DNA of 64,000 nucleotides from Candidatus Leucobacter sulfamidivorax (GTDB lineage Bacteria; Actinomycetota; Actinomycetes; Actinomycetales; Microbacteriaceae), in the NCBI GenBank assembly GCA_016771945.1, contig QZLF01000003.1:248001-312000 (forward strand), in the 5' to 3' direction. The position numbers were made by a program, and so were the translations under genes. Below, piece by piece: positions 8,049-15,529 of the stretch. Numbering within the stretch: position 1 is the stretch's first letter; each line of letters starts with the position of its first letter. Below the pieces are notes generated by a model. That model did not search any database and was not told the origin of the DNA. It was given only the letters and a program-made list of their open reading frames with translations.

Positions 8049-8684
8049 TCAGACGCGCGTAGCGATGATGACGTCGTTCCGGTCCGACTGATCCCAGGTC
8101 GTGTCGATGATGCAGGTGATGATCACGAGCTTGTTCGGGTCATGCGTCCAGATGTCCTGCGACGCGATGTCGACCTTCATGATCTCGCGCGACTCCTGCA
8201 CCTGGAACTTCTCGCCCAGGAAGGTGAGCGTGTCGCCCTCGTGGAGCGTGCGGAACGAATCCCCGGCGCAGCTCTGATCCTCGCAGGCGTGCGCGAGGAT
8301 GTATCGTGTGCCGCCGGTCTCCGGGTAGCCGAAGGCGGGATCGACGATCTGCCAGACGTACTGGCCCTCGTCCGGCGGGTTCCACACCTCCGAGTACGGC
8401 ATCTGCTGCACGGAGGGGATGTCGATGACGGGATCGGGCAGCGGCGCGGGCTCGGGCGTCGGCGTGGGGGTCGCGCTCGGGGTCGGCTTCGGGGTCGCCG
8501 TCGCGGCGGGCTTCGCCACGGGCTCCTCCTGCGCTCCGCCGAAGACCCCGGTCGCCGCGGCGACGATCACTCCGACGATGACGAGCGCCAGCACGCCCCC
8601 GCCGATGATCCACCACCAGCGCCGCTTCGACGCGGGCCCGGGCGTCGGTTCGCTCGGCGTCACGTCGTCTGTCTCAAGCGTCAT
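8049..8684 (-). CDS. Small class-F/E-like sortase
   Basis: 211 residues: cytoplasmic N-terminus, one transmembrane helix (about 23-46, WWWIIGGGVLALVIVGVIVA), a Pro/Thr-rich linker (57-85) and a ~125-residue sortase domain. The catalytic triad is visible as His132 (YILAHAC), Cys191 (LVIITC) and Arg202 (DRNDVIIATR), the arrangement of sortases that cleave LPXTG-like signals. Start supported by GGAGGGAAG upstream. It sits downstream of a secreted-protein gene on the same strand, separated by a hairpin terminator. The 2178-residue LEKTG protein at 40339-46875 is a possible substrate (inference). Confidence 0.82.
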   Translation of the reverse strand: MTLETDDVTPSEPTPGPASKRRWWWIIGGGVLALVIVGVIVAAATGVFGGAQEEPVAKPAATATPKPTPSATPTPTPEPAPLPDPVIDIPSVQQMPYSEVWNPPDEGQYVWQIVDPAFGYPETGGTRYILAHACEDQSCAGDSFRTLHEGDTLTFLGEKFQVQESREIMKVDIASQDIWTHDPNKLVIITCIIDTTWDQSDRNDVIIATRV

Positions 8685-8716
8685 CCGCGCTTCCCTCCGG
8701 AATGTTGGAACGGCAA

Positions 8717-8744
8717 AGCCTCCCGGAGTTTACCCCGGGAGGCT
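8717..8744 (-). terminator. Hairpin after the secreted-protein gene
   Basis: A 10-bp perfect stem (AGCCTCCCGG / CCGGGAGGCT) with an 8-base loop, followed on the minus strand by TTTG. It would partly insulate the sortase gene from the upstream secreted-protein gene. Confidence 0.7.
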
Positions 8745-8760
8745 GAGACCGTGTTCGCAG

Positions 8761-9543
8761 TTACTTCGCCGCGGTCTGCACCGAGGTCGGCGGCGTCGGG
8801 TTCGCCGGCAGGCAGCTGCCGGTGCCGAAGTGGTAGGTGTTCCCGCCGAAGGCGATCGACTGCACCACCGCGCCCTCGGAGCCGGTGAAGCCGACGCCCA
8901 GGATCTGGTAGTAGAAGTCGTCGTCGACGAGGTTCTGCATCTGCTCGAGGAACTGCGCGACCGTCAGCGTGCCCCCGAACCATCCGGAGGAGTCGGTGAG
9001 GGTCAGGTCGGCGAGGTTGTACACGCCCGGGCCGAGCAACTCGGTGCGCACCGTGGTGAACGCCGGCGCAGGCGCCTCATCGAGGCCGTCGTACTCGAAG
9101 ATCGGGATCTGAATGGTGACGCTGCCCTCGAGCACCGTGATCGAGGTCGACCCGATCAGCGCCTGCACGTCGGCGACGGTGCCGTCACCGCCGTAGGCCG
9201 GGAGGGCCGCAAGGGGACGTCCGTCGATCGGGAAGCCCTGGAGCACCTGCGTCACGGTCGACGACGACTGGGAGTCGGCGGGAACCGCGAGGGTCGTCAC
9301 GGAGCAGGTTCCGAACTCCAGGCTGGCCTCGGGGCCGAGCGTCGGGTTGGAGACGCTGCCGACATGCCACTGGTCGTAGTTGTAGCCCTCGCTCGACTCG
9401 TCGCCGTTCTCGAAGCCGGCGACGGCGTCGGGGCCGACATGGATGTCGGCGGCGAACGCCGGCGCCACCGCGCCGAAGGTGAGCGCCAGGGCCGAAGCGG
9501 CCGCCAGGCCGAACTTCAGCGACAGACGTGCGGTCTTCTCCAT
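8761..9543 (-). CDS. Secreted protein of unknown function
   Basis: 260 residues with a clear Sec signal peptide (about 1-31, LKFGLAAASALALTFGAVAPAFAA, cleavage after AFA). The mature part is acidic and beta-rich with two Cys; it ends LPANPTPPTSVQTAAK without a hydrophobic tail, so it carries no normal sortase-sorting signal although the sortase gene is next to it. Start supported by GGAGGA eight bases upstream. I do not recognise a domain. It may be an exported surface or adhesive protein whose attachment depends on another protein. Confidence 0.75.
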   Translation of the reverse strand: MEKTARLSLKFGLAAASALALTFGAVAPAFAADIHVGPDAVAGFENGDESSEGYNYDQWHVGSVSNPTLGPEASLEFGTCSVTTLAVPADSQSSSTVTQVLQGFPIDGRPLAALPAYGGDGTVADVQALIGSTSITVLEGSVTIQIPIFEYDGLDEAPAPAFTTVRTELLGPGVYNLADLTLTDSSGWFGGTLTVAQFLEQMQNLVDDDFYYQILGVGFTGSEGAVVQSIAFGGNTYHFGTGSCLPANPTPPTSVQTAAK

Positions 9544-9686
9544 GAGTATTCCTCCAAGAAGTCGGGATGGATTCGCGCTATCCCAACTCCTGGGTAGCCG
9601 TAAGGAAGCCTCCCAGAGCCCCCCACTCCCGATCTACGTTATTCGGTTCACAGCGAACTTTCAACTTTCCCGTCCGCCGCGGCCCC

Positions 9687-10250
9687 TCACCCGAGCAGCT
9701 CGGGCAGCCGCTCCCCGGCGAAGCGCAGGAGCTGATCGCTCTTCGAGATCACCACGCCGTCCCAGTCGTCCATGGTGGTCGAGCTGTCGGCGAAGTCGGA
9801 GGGCGACTTGAAGACCTGCAGCGGCACACCGAGGCGCCGGCACACGTGGGCGTAGGCGTAGGTCTCCATGTCGACCAGGGTCGCGCCGAGCTCGGCGATC
9901 CGCTGCCGCTGCGCGTCGTCCTGCACGAAGACGTCGCCCGTCGCGATGATCGCAGGCTCGGCGACGACCTCCCCACCGAGCTCCAGGCGGGGCGAGGGCA
10001 GGGAGAAGTCGTGCTGCACGGCGGCGCTGATCTGGTAGACGGTGTCGAGTCGCGGCCCCTCGGCGACAATGCCCGCGGTGCCGAGCACCACCACGCGGCC
10101 CGGCCCGGATCCGGCATCCGCGAGGGCGCGCGTCAGCTCGAGCGCCGCGTTCACCTTGCCGATCCCCGTGACGAGGTGCGGAACGCCGGCCCTCGCGAAG
10201 GCCGCGGCCTCGTCCTCGTGGGCGAACACGAGCAGGGTCCGATCCGCCAC
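9687..10250 (-). CDS. Short nucleoside phosphorylase-superfamily nucleosidase (MTA/SAH nucleosidase-like)
   Basis: 187 residues beginning at the GTG at 10250, chosen because AGGAGGT lies six bases upstream; the frame continues upstream without real coding character. PNP-superfamily features include HLVTGIGKVNAALELTRAL near the N-terminus, the VDMETYAYAHVC motif (about residues 123-134) with the ribose-binding Met-Glu, and KSPSDFAD with an Asp at the base-binding position. In the activated methyl cycle such an enzyme makes S-ribosylhomocysteine, the substrate of LuxS encoded 2.3 kb away. Shorter than the usual ~230 residues, so substrate is inferred. Confidence 0.72.
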   Translation of the reverse strand: MADRTLLVFAHEDEAAAFARAGVPHLVTGIGKVNAALELTRALADAGSGPGRVVVLGTAGIVAEGPRLDTVYQISAAVQHDFSLPSPRLELGGEVVAEPAIIATGDVFVQDDAQRQRIAELGATLVDMETYAYAHVCRRLGVPLQVFKSPSDFADSSTTMDDWDGVVISKSDQLLRFAGERLPELLG

Positions 10251-10648
10251 AGCAGTACCTCCTGTCACGGCGCTGCGCGCCCGTTCCTGCCCGCGGCGAA
10301 GCGGTCGTCGCGCGGGTGCGACCCAACAGTACCCGCAGCACCTGCGCGAACCTTCCACGGGGCCTTCCACGGGGCCCGCGCGGCAGGAGCGAGGGGCGGC
10401 ACGGAGCGATGCGTGTATACTGAGAGGTCGAGCATGCGAACCGCGGATGCGCCGCCCAGCGACGGGCGCCGATCCCCTACTCCATTCGCCCGCTCGGCGG
10501 CACCCCGAGAATTCATTCGGCGTGCCCGGACCGGAGGCCCGGCGTTCATCCACACGCCTTCCGCCCGGTCGAGAATCGGCCTGAACGCGATATCGCACGC
10601 GACGAGGCCGCGAATGCCGCGCGCACAGCGCGCACGAAAGGACTCATC
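10251..10648. other. 398-bp intergenic region
   Basis: No convincing gene on either strand. It holds a 12-bp perfect tandem duplication (CCTTCCACGGGG at 10351-10362 and 10363-10374), a -10-like TATACT at 10416-10421 on the plus strand pointing to the small gene at 10649, and the ribosome binding site of the minus-strand nucleosidase at the left end. Confidence 0.5.
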
Positions 10649-10900
10649 ATGACCACCACCACCCCTATACGCACCCCGTACCACGAGCTCGGCCACGCGG
10701 GCGAGCCGCGCGTGCCCGCGTGGGCCCGCCACCGCAGCGTCTACCGCTCCGCGGGCCGCACCCTCTACCTGGTCGAGACCGACCGCATCGACGCCGCGCG
10801 CAGCGACCTCGACGAGCTCGCTGACCGCGGCTGGGACGTGCGCGTCGAGGCCGTCGGCGGCACGGCGGCGAGCATCGCGCTCTCCCGCTCCGCCGCCTGA
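10649..10900 (+). CDS. Hypothetical small protein (83 aa)
   Basis: A free-standing ORF with AAAGGA eight bases before the ATG and a possible TATACT promoter about 230 bp upstream. The protein is soluble and arginine-rich with a predicted beta-alpha-beta pattern (YRSAGRTLYLVETDRIDAARSDLDELADRGWDVRVEAV), suggesting a small alpha/beta fold, but no family is recognised. It converges on the GT2 gene with four bases between stop codons. Confidence 0.6.
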   Translation: MTTTTPIRTPYHELGHAGEPRVPAWARHRSVYRSAGRTLYLVETDRIDAARSDLDELADRGWDVRVEAVGGTAASIALSRSAA

Positions 10901-10904
10901 GCGG

Positions 10905-12386
10905 TCAGGCCTTCGGCTTCGGCGCCCTGAGGCTCGCGTAGCCGGTCTTCGTGCGGAACGGCTCGACGTCCGCCACGACGCCCTTCGGCAGCCGGCCGGC
11001 CAGCACCCGCACGGGTACGCCGGCGGTGCCGTCGGGCGCGTGGCGCACGGACCAGAGGTCGACCGTCTCCCCGCCGAAGCCGGCGAGCGCCTCGCGCGGC
11101 ACCTCGAAGCGGTAGCACGGCGCTCCGCCGGAGCCGGAGCCCGCACCGCGCTCGGGGGAGCGCGCCGGCACCACGTACCGCTCGGTCGAGACGCGGCCGA
11201 CCAGGTGCAGCGAGAGCGGCGGCGGATCCGCCGGGCCGCTCTCGGCTCCGGAGCCCGCGGCTGCGACTACGGTCTCGCCCTCGGCCTCGACCGTGAGCTC
11301 GAGCGCACCGCGCCGCTTCAGCAGGCCGCGCTTCTCCCGCGCATCCAGCAGGGTCGAACGGTGCCGCAACGACTCGCGCGTGCGCACGAAGGCATCGATC
11401 GCCTCGGCGTCCCCCACACGCAGCAGCGCCATCAGCTGCGCCTCGTCGGGGCGGCGGATCGCGGCGTCGTACGCCGCGGGCAGCAGCTCGCGCAGCAGTT
11501 CGGCGTGCAGGCGCACCCAGTCCTCGCGCTCGGCAGGCTCCATCGGAGTCCACCACTTGGGCGTGTAGAACTTCAGCCCCTTGCGCGAGAAGAGCTCGTA
11601 CACGAGCGCGTCGGCGGCGGCCTCGTTCGGCACGGCGGCGCCGCCGACCGCGCCCCGCAGCGCCTCGCAGATCGTCCGCACCGAGCGCACATACCCCTCC
11701 GGCTCGATGCGTCCGGCCGAGATGTTGCCCCCGTCCTCGCGTTCGGCGATGAAGTAGAGCGGCTTCGGAGCGCAGAACTCGAGGCGGTTCGCGAGCAGGT
11801 AGAGGCGCGTCATGAGGATGCCGTCCTCCAGCCGTACCCTCCCCTCGGGGAAGCGCAGTCCGTGCCGCTCGATGACCTCGCGGCGGATCAGCTTCTGCGG
11901 CGACAGCGTCTCCAGCGCCCGCGACACCGTGATCGGACCGTCGGGATGCTTGTCGAAGAGCGGCTGGACCCGCCGCCCGCCGACGCCCCGCATGCGGGGC
12001 AGCACGACGTCGGCACCGGTGCGATCCGCCGCCTCGATCATCAGCCGGAGCGCATCGTGCGCCGCGGTGTCGTCGGAATCCATGAAGAATACGAACTCTC
12101 CGCGGGCGAGGTCGAGCCCCCGGTTGCGCGGCATGCCCGGCCAGCCGCTGTTCGGCTGGTGGATCACCGTCAGCCGCGGCCCCCCGGCCTGCTCGGCGGC
12201 CAGCTCGGCGAAGCGGTCGAGCTCCTCGCCCGAGCCGTCGGTCGAGCCGTCGTCGATCGCGATCACCTCGAGCTCATCGCCCCGCAGATCCTGCGTGAGC
12301 AGCGACTCCATCGTGCCCGTCAGATAGGGCATCGAATCGTAGACAGGCAGGATCACGCTCACTCGCGGGACGTCTGGCTGCGGCAT
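10905..12386 (-). CDS. GT2-family glycosyltransferase with C-terminal extension
   Basis: From the ATG at 12386 (MPQPDVPRVSVILPVYD) the protein has 493 residues: a GT-A domain (about 8-230) with the VSVILPVYD start, DDGSTDGS, and FFMDSDD as the metal/nucleotide-binding DXD; then a ~260-residue C-terminal part (SGPADPPPLSLHLVGRV...) like the tails of wall teichoic or capsular polysaccharide transferases. An in-frame start at 12473 exists but the intervening residues are not family-like; the Shine-Dalgarno for 12386 is weak. The acceptor is probably a cell-envelope polysaccharide (inference). Confidence 0.82.
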   Translation of the reverse strand: MPQPDVPRVSVILPVYDSMPYLTGTMESLLTQDLRGDELEVIAIDDGSTDGSGEELDRFAELAAEQAGGPRLTVIHQPNSGWPGMPRNRGLDLARGEFVFFMDSDDTAAHDALRLMIEAADRTGADVVLPRMRGVGGRRVQPLFDKHPDGPITVSRALETLSPQKLIRREVIERHGLRFPEGRVRLEDGILMTRLYLLANRLEFCAPKPLYFIAEREDGGNISAGRIEPEGYVRSVRTICEALRGAVGGAAVPNEAAADALVYELFSRKGLKFYTPKWWTPMEPAEREDWVRLHAELLRELLPAAYDAAIRRPDEAQLMALLRVGDAEAIDAFVRTRESLRHRSTLLDAREKRGLLKRRGALELTVEAEGETVVAAAGSGAESGPADPPPLSLHLVGRVSTERYVVPARSPERGAGSGSGGAPCYRFEVPREALAGFGGETVDLWSVRHAPDGTAGVPVRVLAGRLPKGVVADVEPFRTKTGYASLRAPKPKA

Positions 12387-12463
12387 GTTCGGGATCCCAT
12401 CTGCCTCCGGGCGGGCGCCCGATCTCCGATCGACCCCGCCACTGCGGCGCCGGTGCTTCGCGG

Positions 12464-12469
12464 TAGGCT
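12464..12469 (+). promoter_or_regulatory. -10 element TAGGCT upstream of luxS
   Basis: TAGGCT at 12464-12469 precedes luxS by about 80 bases; the mRNA would carry a leader with GGAGAG before the ATG. Confidence 0.4.
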
Positions 12470-12549
12470 GCACACGCAGCGTTCAAGCGCAACATTAGCC
12501 GTATTCGCGCGCCTTCCGCGCGCGAGCCTCGAGAGACACGGAGAGCACC

Positions 12550-13056
12550 ATGAGCGACGCCGAATCGGCGCCCGTCGAACTGGCCGAGGTCGAGAGCTTC
12601 CAGCTCGATCACACGCGGGTGCGCGCGCCCTACGTGCGCAGGATCGCGGTGGAGCACGGGCCGAAGGGCGACGCCATCACGAACTACGACATCCGGCTCG
12701 TGCAGCCGAACGAAGGCGAGATCCCGACGGCAGGCCTGCACACCATCGAGCACACGATCGCCGGCCTCCTGCGCACGCGCCTCGACGGGGTGATCGACAT
12801 CTCGCCGTTCGGCTGCCGCACCGGCTTCCACCTCATCGTCTGGGGCGAGCCCGAGCCGGCCGAGGTGGCCGCGGCGATCAAGACCTCGCTCGAGGACATC
12901 GCCTTCCGCGTGCAGTGGGACGACGTGCCCGGCACCGACGCGATCAGCTGCGGCAACTACCGCGACCACTCGCTGCACTCGGCGCGCGAGTGGTGCCGCC
13001 TCGTGCTCGAGCGCGGCATCAGCCTCGATCCGTTCGATCGCTCGGTGCTGGCGTAG
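12550..13056 (+). CDS. luxS: S-ribosylhomocysteine lyase
   Basis: 168 residues, full family length. LuxS cleaves S-ribosylhomocysteine to homocysteine and DPD, the precursor of autoinducer-2. Zinc ligands are visible as His64 and His68 in HTIEHTIAG (with Glu67 as catalytic base) and Cys134 in SCGNYRDH; Cys89 in PFGCRTGFH is the second catalytic residue. Start ATG preceded by GGAGAGCACC. The nearest partner in the methyl cycle is the nucleosidase at 9687-10250. A pyrimidine-rich tract follows the stop. Confidence 0.96.
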   Translation: MSDAESAPVELAEVESFQLDHTRVRAPYVRRIAVEHGPKGDAITNYDIRLVQPNEGEIPTAGLHTIEHTIAGLLRTRLDGVIDISPFGCRTGFHLIVWGEPEPAEVAAAIKTSLEDIAFRVQWDDVPGTDAISCGNYRDHSLHSAREWCRLVLERGISLDPFDRSVLA

Positions 13057-13058
13057 GC

Positions 13059-13135
13059 TCTAGTTCCTCTCCCCTCGCCTTTCTTCACTCCTCTGCTTCC
13101 TCTCCCATCTCCCTCTGCTCCCCATCTCCCCTGCG
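13059..13135 (+). terminator. Pyrimidine-rich, G-poor tract; possible Rho-dependent terminator of luxS
   Basis: About 75 bases directly after the luxS stop are almost entirely C and T on the plus strand in an otherwise G-rich genome. C-rich, G-poor RNA is what Rho loads on, so this is a candidate rut region; no hairpin is seen here. Inference only. Confidence 0.35.
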
Positions 13136-13143
13136 CACTACCT

Positions 13144-13170
13144 GCGAAAGGTCAATTTTCGTGGTGTTCT
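13144..13170. repeat. Copy 1 of a ~26-bp degenerate repeat flanking the DUF559 gene
   Basis: GCGAAAGGTCAATTTTCGTG followed by GTGTTC resembles GCGAGAGGTCAAAAATCGTG followed by GCGTTT at 14402-14427 in about 20 of 26 positions. A hairpin with a 7-bp perfect stem AGGACGA-GAA-TCGTCCT (13180-13196) lies next to it. Confidence 0.5.
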
Positions 13171-13246
13171 TTTCGAGCCAGGACGAGAATCGTCCTCTCG
13201 ACAATGAGGACCCGGCCGGCCTCGTGCAGGCCCGAGTGCAACCGGC

Positions 13247-14280
13247 TCAGGGGCGGAAGTATCCATCCTCCTGCGCCGGCAGGGGGACCGCCGACTCCGT
13301 CTCCTCACCGGAGAACTCGTCGAGGAGCCGTGCCAGGGAAGCCGGCACGACTCCCGCTTCACGACCGCAGAATTCCATGATCCTCAACCCCACCGGAAGC
13401 AGGCCCTCCGAGAAGTCCTCGCTGTAGAGGACCAGGATCCGCCACCCCGCGTCGCGGGCGGCCTGGTGCTTCTTGGGATCCCTTCGCCGCTGCGCCCGGG
13501 AATAGAAATGCTGCTCTCCGTCGTATTCGTAGAGGCTGCGCGTCCGAGGTCGGCAGCGTCGAACCGGCCGATCCGATCCCCGCGAGCATCCCTCAGATCG
13601 AGCTGAATCCGCATCTCCGGCAATCCGACCCGCACCGCACCGAGACGCAACAGCGTCTCCATGCGCGACTCCGCTCCCACCCTGGCGAGTGCCGCGGCGA
13701 CTCGGAGCCGCACTCCCCCTCTCCCTGTGGTCTCTGCGGCGAAACGCGCGAGCTCGTCCGGACGAACCTGCGCGTACGGGTCGTACCGCTTCGAGTCGGG
13801 ACGGAGGAGGTAATCGAGAGCGACCACGAGCTCGGGGAACGGCAACCTGCCCGCCGCCTGCTGCACCGCGAGGAGCGGGCTCACCACCGGGATCCGCTCA
13901 TCGTACTCGGGCAGGGCGCACTCGTATTCGGGTGCTCCGACGGCATGTCGGTGCCCGAGCACTCCCGCGCACCGCACGCGCCCCATCTCCTGCGGGGAGG
14001 AGACGTCGACCGCCGCCCCTCGCGGCATACGGATCGGGCAGCCGAGCAGGGCAAGAGCCGTGGCGTGGCTGAAGAGCTCGCCCGGACGAAGCCTGGGGAG
14101 GTATTGGAGCGCGCGATCCCGCAGAGTCGCTCCCCCGGTCTCCTTCGAACGCACACCGCAGAAGGGACGATTCCAGCGACGATGCGCGAACACCCCGGGT
14201 CCGTACCCACGTCGCATCGCATCACTCACGAGAAATGCGTGACGCGAGAACTCCCGGTCGACCCGGTGCTCAGTGCTCAT
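13247..14280 (-). pseudogene. Frameshifted DUF559-type (Vsr-like endonuclease fold) gene
   Basis: From ATG 14280 the frame reads a regulator-like N-terminal part and then ...RIGRFDAADL, after which frame 0 becomes nonsense and stops at 13384. In the -1 frame the sequence continues as SLYEYDGEQHFYSRAQRRRD, then WRILVLYSEDF, down to a stop at 13247, which is the typical DUF559 C-terminus with the E-x-D...Q-x-H nuclease-like residues. One missing base near 13550 (adding a C gives DAADPRTRSLYEYDG) would restore a 344-residue protein. So this is either a recent single-base frameshift or a sequencing error. Members of this group often resemble AbiEi-type antitoxin/nuclease proteins, but function is unproven. 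Confidence 0.8.
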
Positions 14281-14317
14281 GGCTCCATGGTGGAGCACGC
14301 GTGCGGCCCTTCCCCGG

Positions 14318-14367
14318 TTATCCACAGAGCAAGCGCGTAAATCCACTTCCGCCGCACCTGTGGAAAA
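14318..14367. other. Two DnaA-box-like 9-mers upstream of the DUF559 gene
   Basis: TTATCCACA (14318-14326) matches the consensus DnaA box exactly, and TGTGGAAAA (14359-14367, reverse TTTTCCACA) is a near match in the opposite orientation. No replication gene is nearby, so an origin is not claimed. Confidence 0.35.
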
Positions 14368-14401
14368 CCAACGCGCCACGCCAAGACCCCGCGGTAGCCC
14401 G

Positions 14402-14460
14402 GCGAGAGGTCAAAAATCGTGGCGTTTCCCGGGCGCCGGCCGCATTATTGACCTTTCGGC
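14402..14460. repeat. Copies 2 and 3 of the DUF559-flanking repeat
   Basis: A direct copy at 14402-14427 and an inverted half copy at 14443-14460 (ATTATTGACCTTTCGGC) form an imperfect palindrome with a GC-rich centre. A low-complexity GGCA-rich stretch (14468-14515) follows. Confidence 0.45.
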
Positions 14461-14542
14461 GGGCGCGATGGGCAGGTGGGCAGGCAGGCAGGACGCAGCA
14501 GGGAGGCAGGCAGCGGGTCAGAAGCCGGATCGCAGCTGCCGC

Positions 14543-15529
14543 TCAGGCAGTGCGCGGAGGCCGCACCGCGCGCGGGGCGAGCTCGGGCTCGCGGCGGAAC
14601 TGCCCGAGCAGCACCAGGATCACCGTGATCACCGCGATGACGCCCCACGCCACGAAGCCGAGCGGTCCCACGACGCCCATGTCGACCTCCGGATCGGCCG
14701 CGGCGAGCAGCACGACCAGCCCTGCCGAGGCGTTCAGCGCGCCGTGGCCGATCACCGCCGGCCACACGGAGGCGCTGCGCAGGCGCGTCCAGCCGAAGAG
14801 CACGCCCCAGGCGATGCAGCCCCCCGTCATGAGGGCGACGCCGCGCCAGTCGGTGTAGCCGAAGTTGTAGCCGAGCAGGATCAGAGGCGAGTGCCACAGG
14901 CCCCAGATCGCACCGCTCAGGATCAGCGCCGGCCAGACGCCGAGAGGCCTGAGCGCCGGCACGAGCCAGCCGCGCCAGCCGAGCTCCTCGCCGAAGGCGA
15001 AGACCGAGTTGACGAGGGCGCCGAGCGGGATCGACGCGAGCTGCACCGCGACGAGCACGCCGATCGGCGGCATCGCGGCCCGGATCGCGGGGTCGAGCCC
15101 CGCGGTCTGCTCGTCGAGCATCGCCTGGTATCCCGAGAAGCTCACGAGGTCGAGCCGCACGAGGCCGAATGCCGCGGCGACGAACGCGACGAGCGCCACC
15201 ACCACGAGCGGGGCGAAGATCGCGACGACCGTGAACCACACGACCCGCCTCGCGGGACGCAGCGGCCACATGCCGAGGAAGCGCAGCCGCTCGCGGCGCG
15301 GCGCCCTCATCGCGAACACGGCGACGAGCGCGGCGATCGTCGGAGTGAACATCATGACCATGCCGGTCAGCGCGATGCCCGCCGCCAGCCCCGGCGCGTC
15401 GGGGCCGCCCGCCAGCCAGAGCGGCAGCGCCACGAGCCAGGCCAGCCCGAACGACACCGCGACGAAGACCGCCACCGCGGCCCAGGGCACGCGACTCGGC
15501 CGGTCCGCGCGATCCGCCATCTCACTCAT
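14543..15529 (-). CDS. CPBP-family (CAAX protease/bacteriocin-processing) membrane protein
   Basis: 328 residues from the ATG at 15529 (GAGGGAG upstream). Eight or so hydrophobic helices; the CPBP/Abi motifs are present as GEELGWRG (glutamates and arginine of motif 1) and WHSPLIL (motif 2 His). These intramembrane proteases process prenylated or bacteriocin-like peptides in some organisms; actual substrate unknown. The ATG overlaps the stop of the DUF1648 gene by eight bases, so it is the last gene of a three-gene operon. Confidence 0.85.
   Translation of the reverse strand: MSEMADRADRPSRVPWAAVAVFVAVSFGLAWLVALPLWLAGGPDAPGLAAGIALTGMVMMFTPTIAALVAVFAMRAPRRERLRFLGMWPLRPARRVVWFTVVAIFAPLVVVALVAFVAAAFGLVRLDLVSFSGYQAMLDEQTAGLDPAIRAAMPPIGVLVAVQLASIPLGALVNSVFAFGEELGWRGWLVPALRPLGVWPALILSGAIWGLWHSPLILLGYNFGYTDWRGVALMTGGCIAWGVLFGWTRLRSASVWPAVIGHGALNASAGLVVLLAAADPEVDMGVVGPLGFVAWGVIAVITVILVLLGQFRREPELAPRAVRPPRTA

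Noticed and set aside
8761..9543. Sortase substrate with LPXTG
   Set aside because: The C-terminal LPANP is not followed by a hydrophobic helix and basic tail.
11040..13427. 795-codon plus-strand frame
   Set aside because: Runs antisense to the GT2 gene and out of frame through luxS; no domain seen.
14318..14367. Replication origin
   Set aside because: Only two DnaA-like boxes, no AT-rich region, and no dnaA, dnaN or parAB neighbour.
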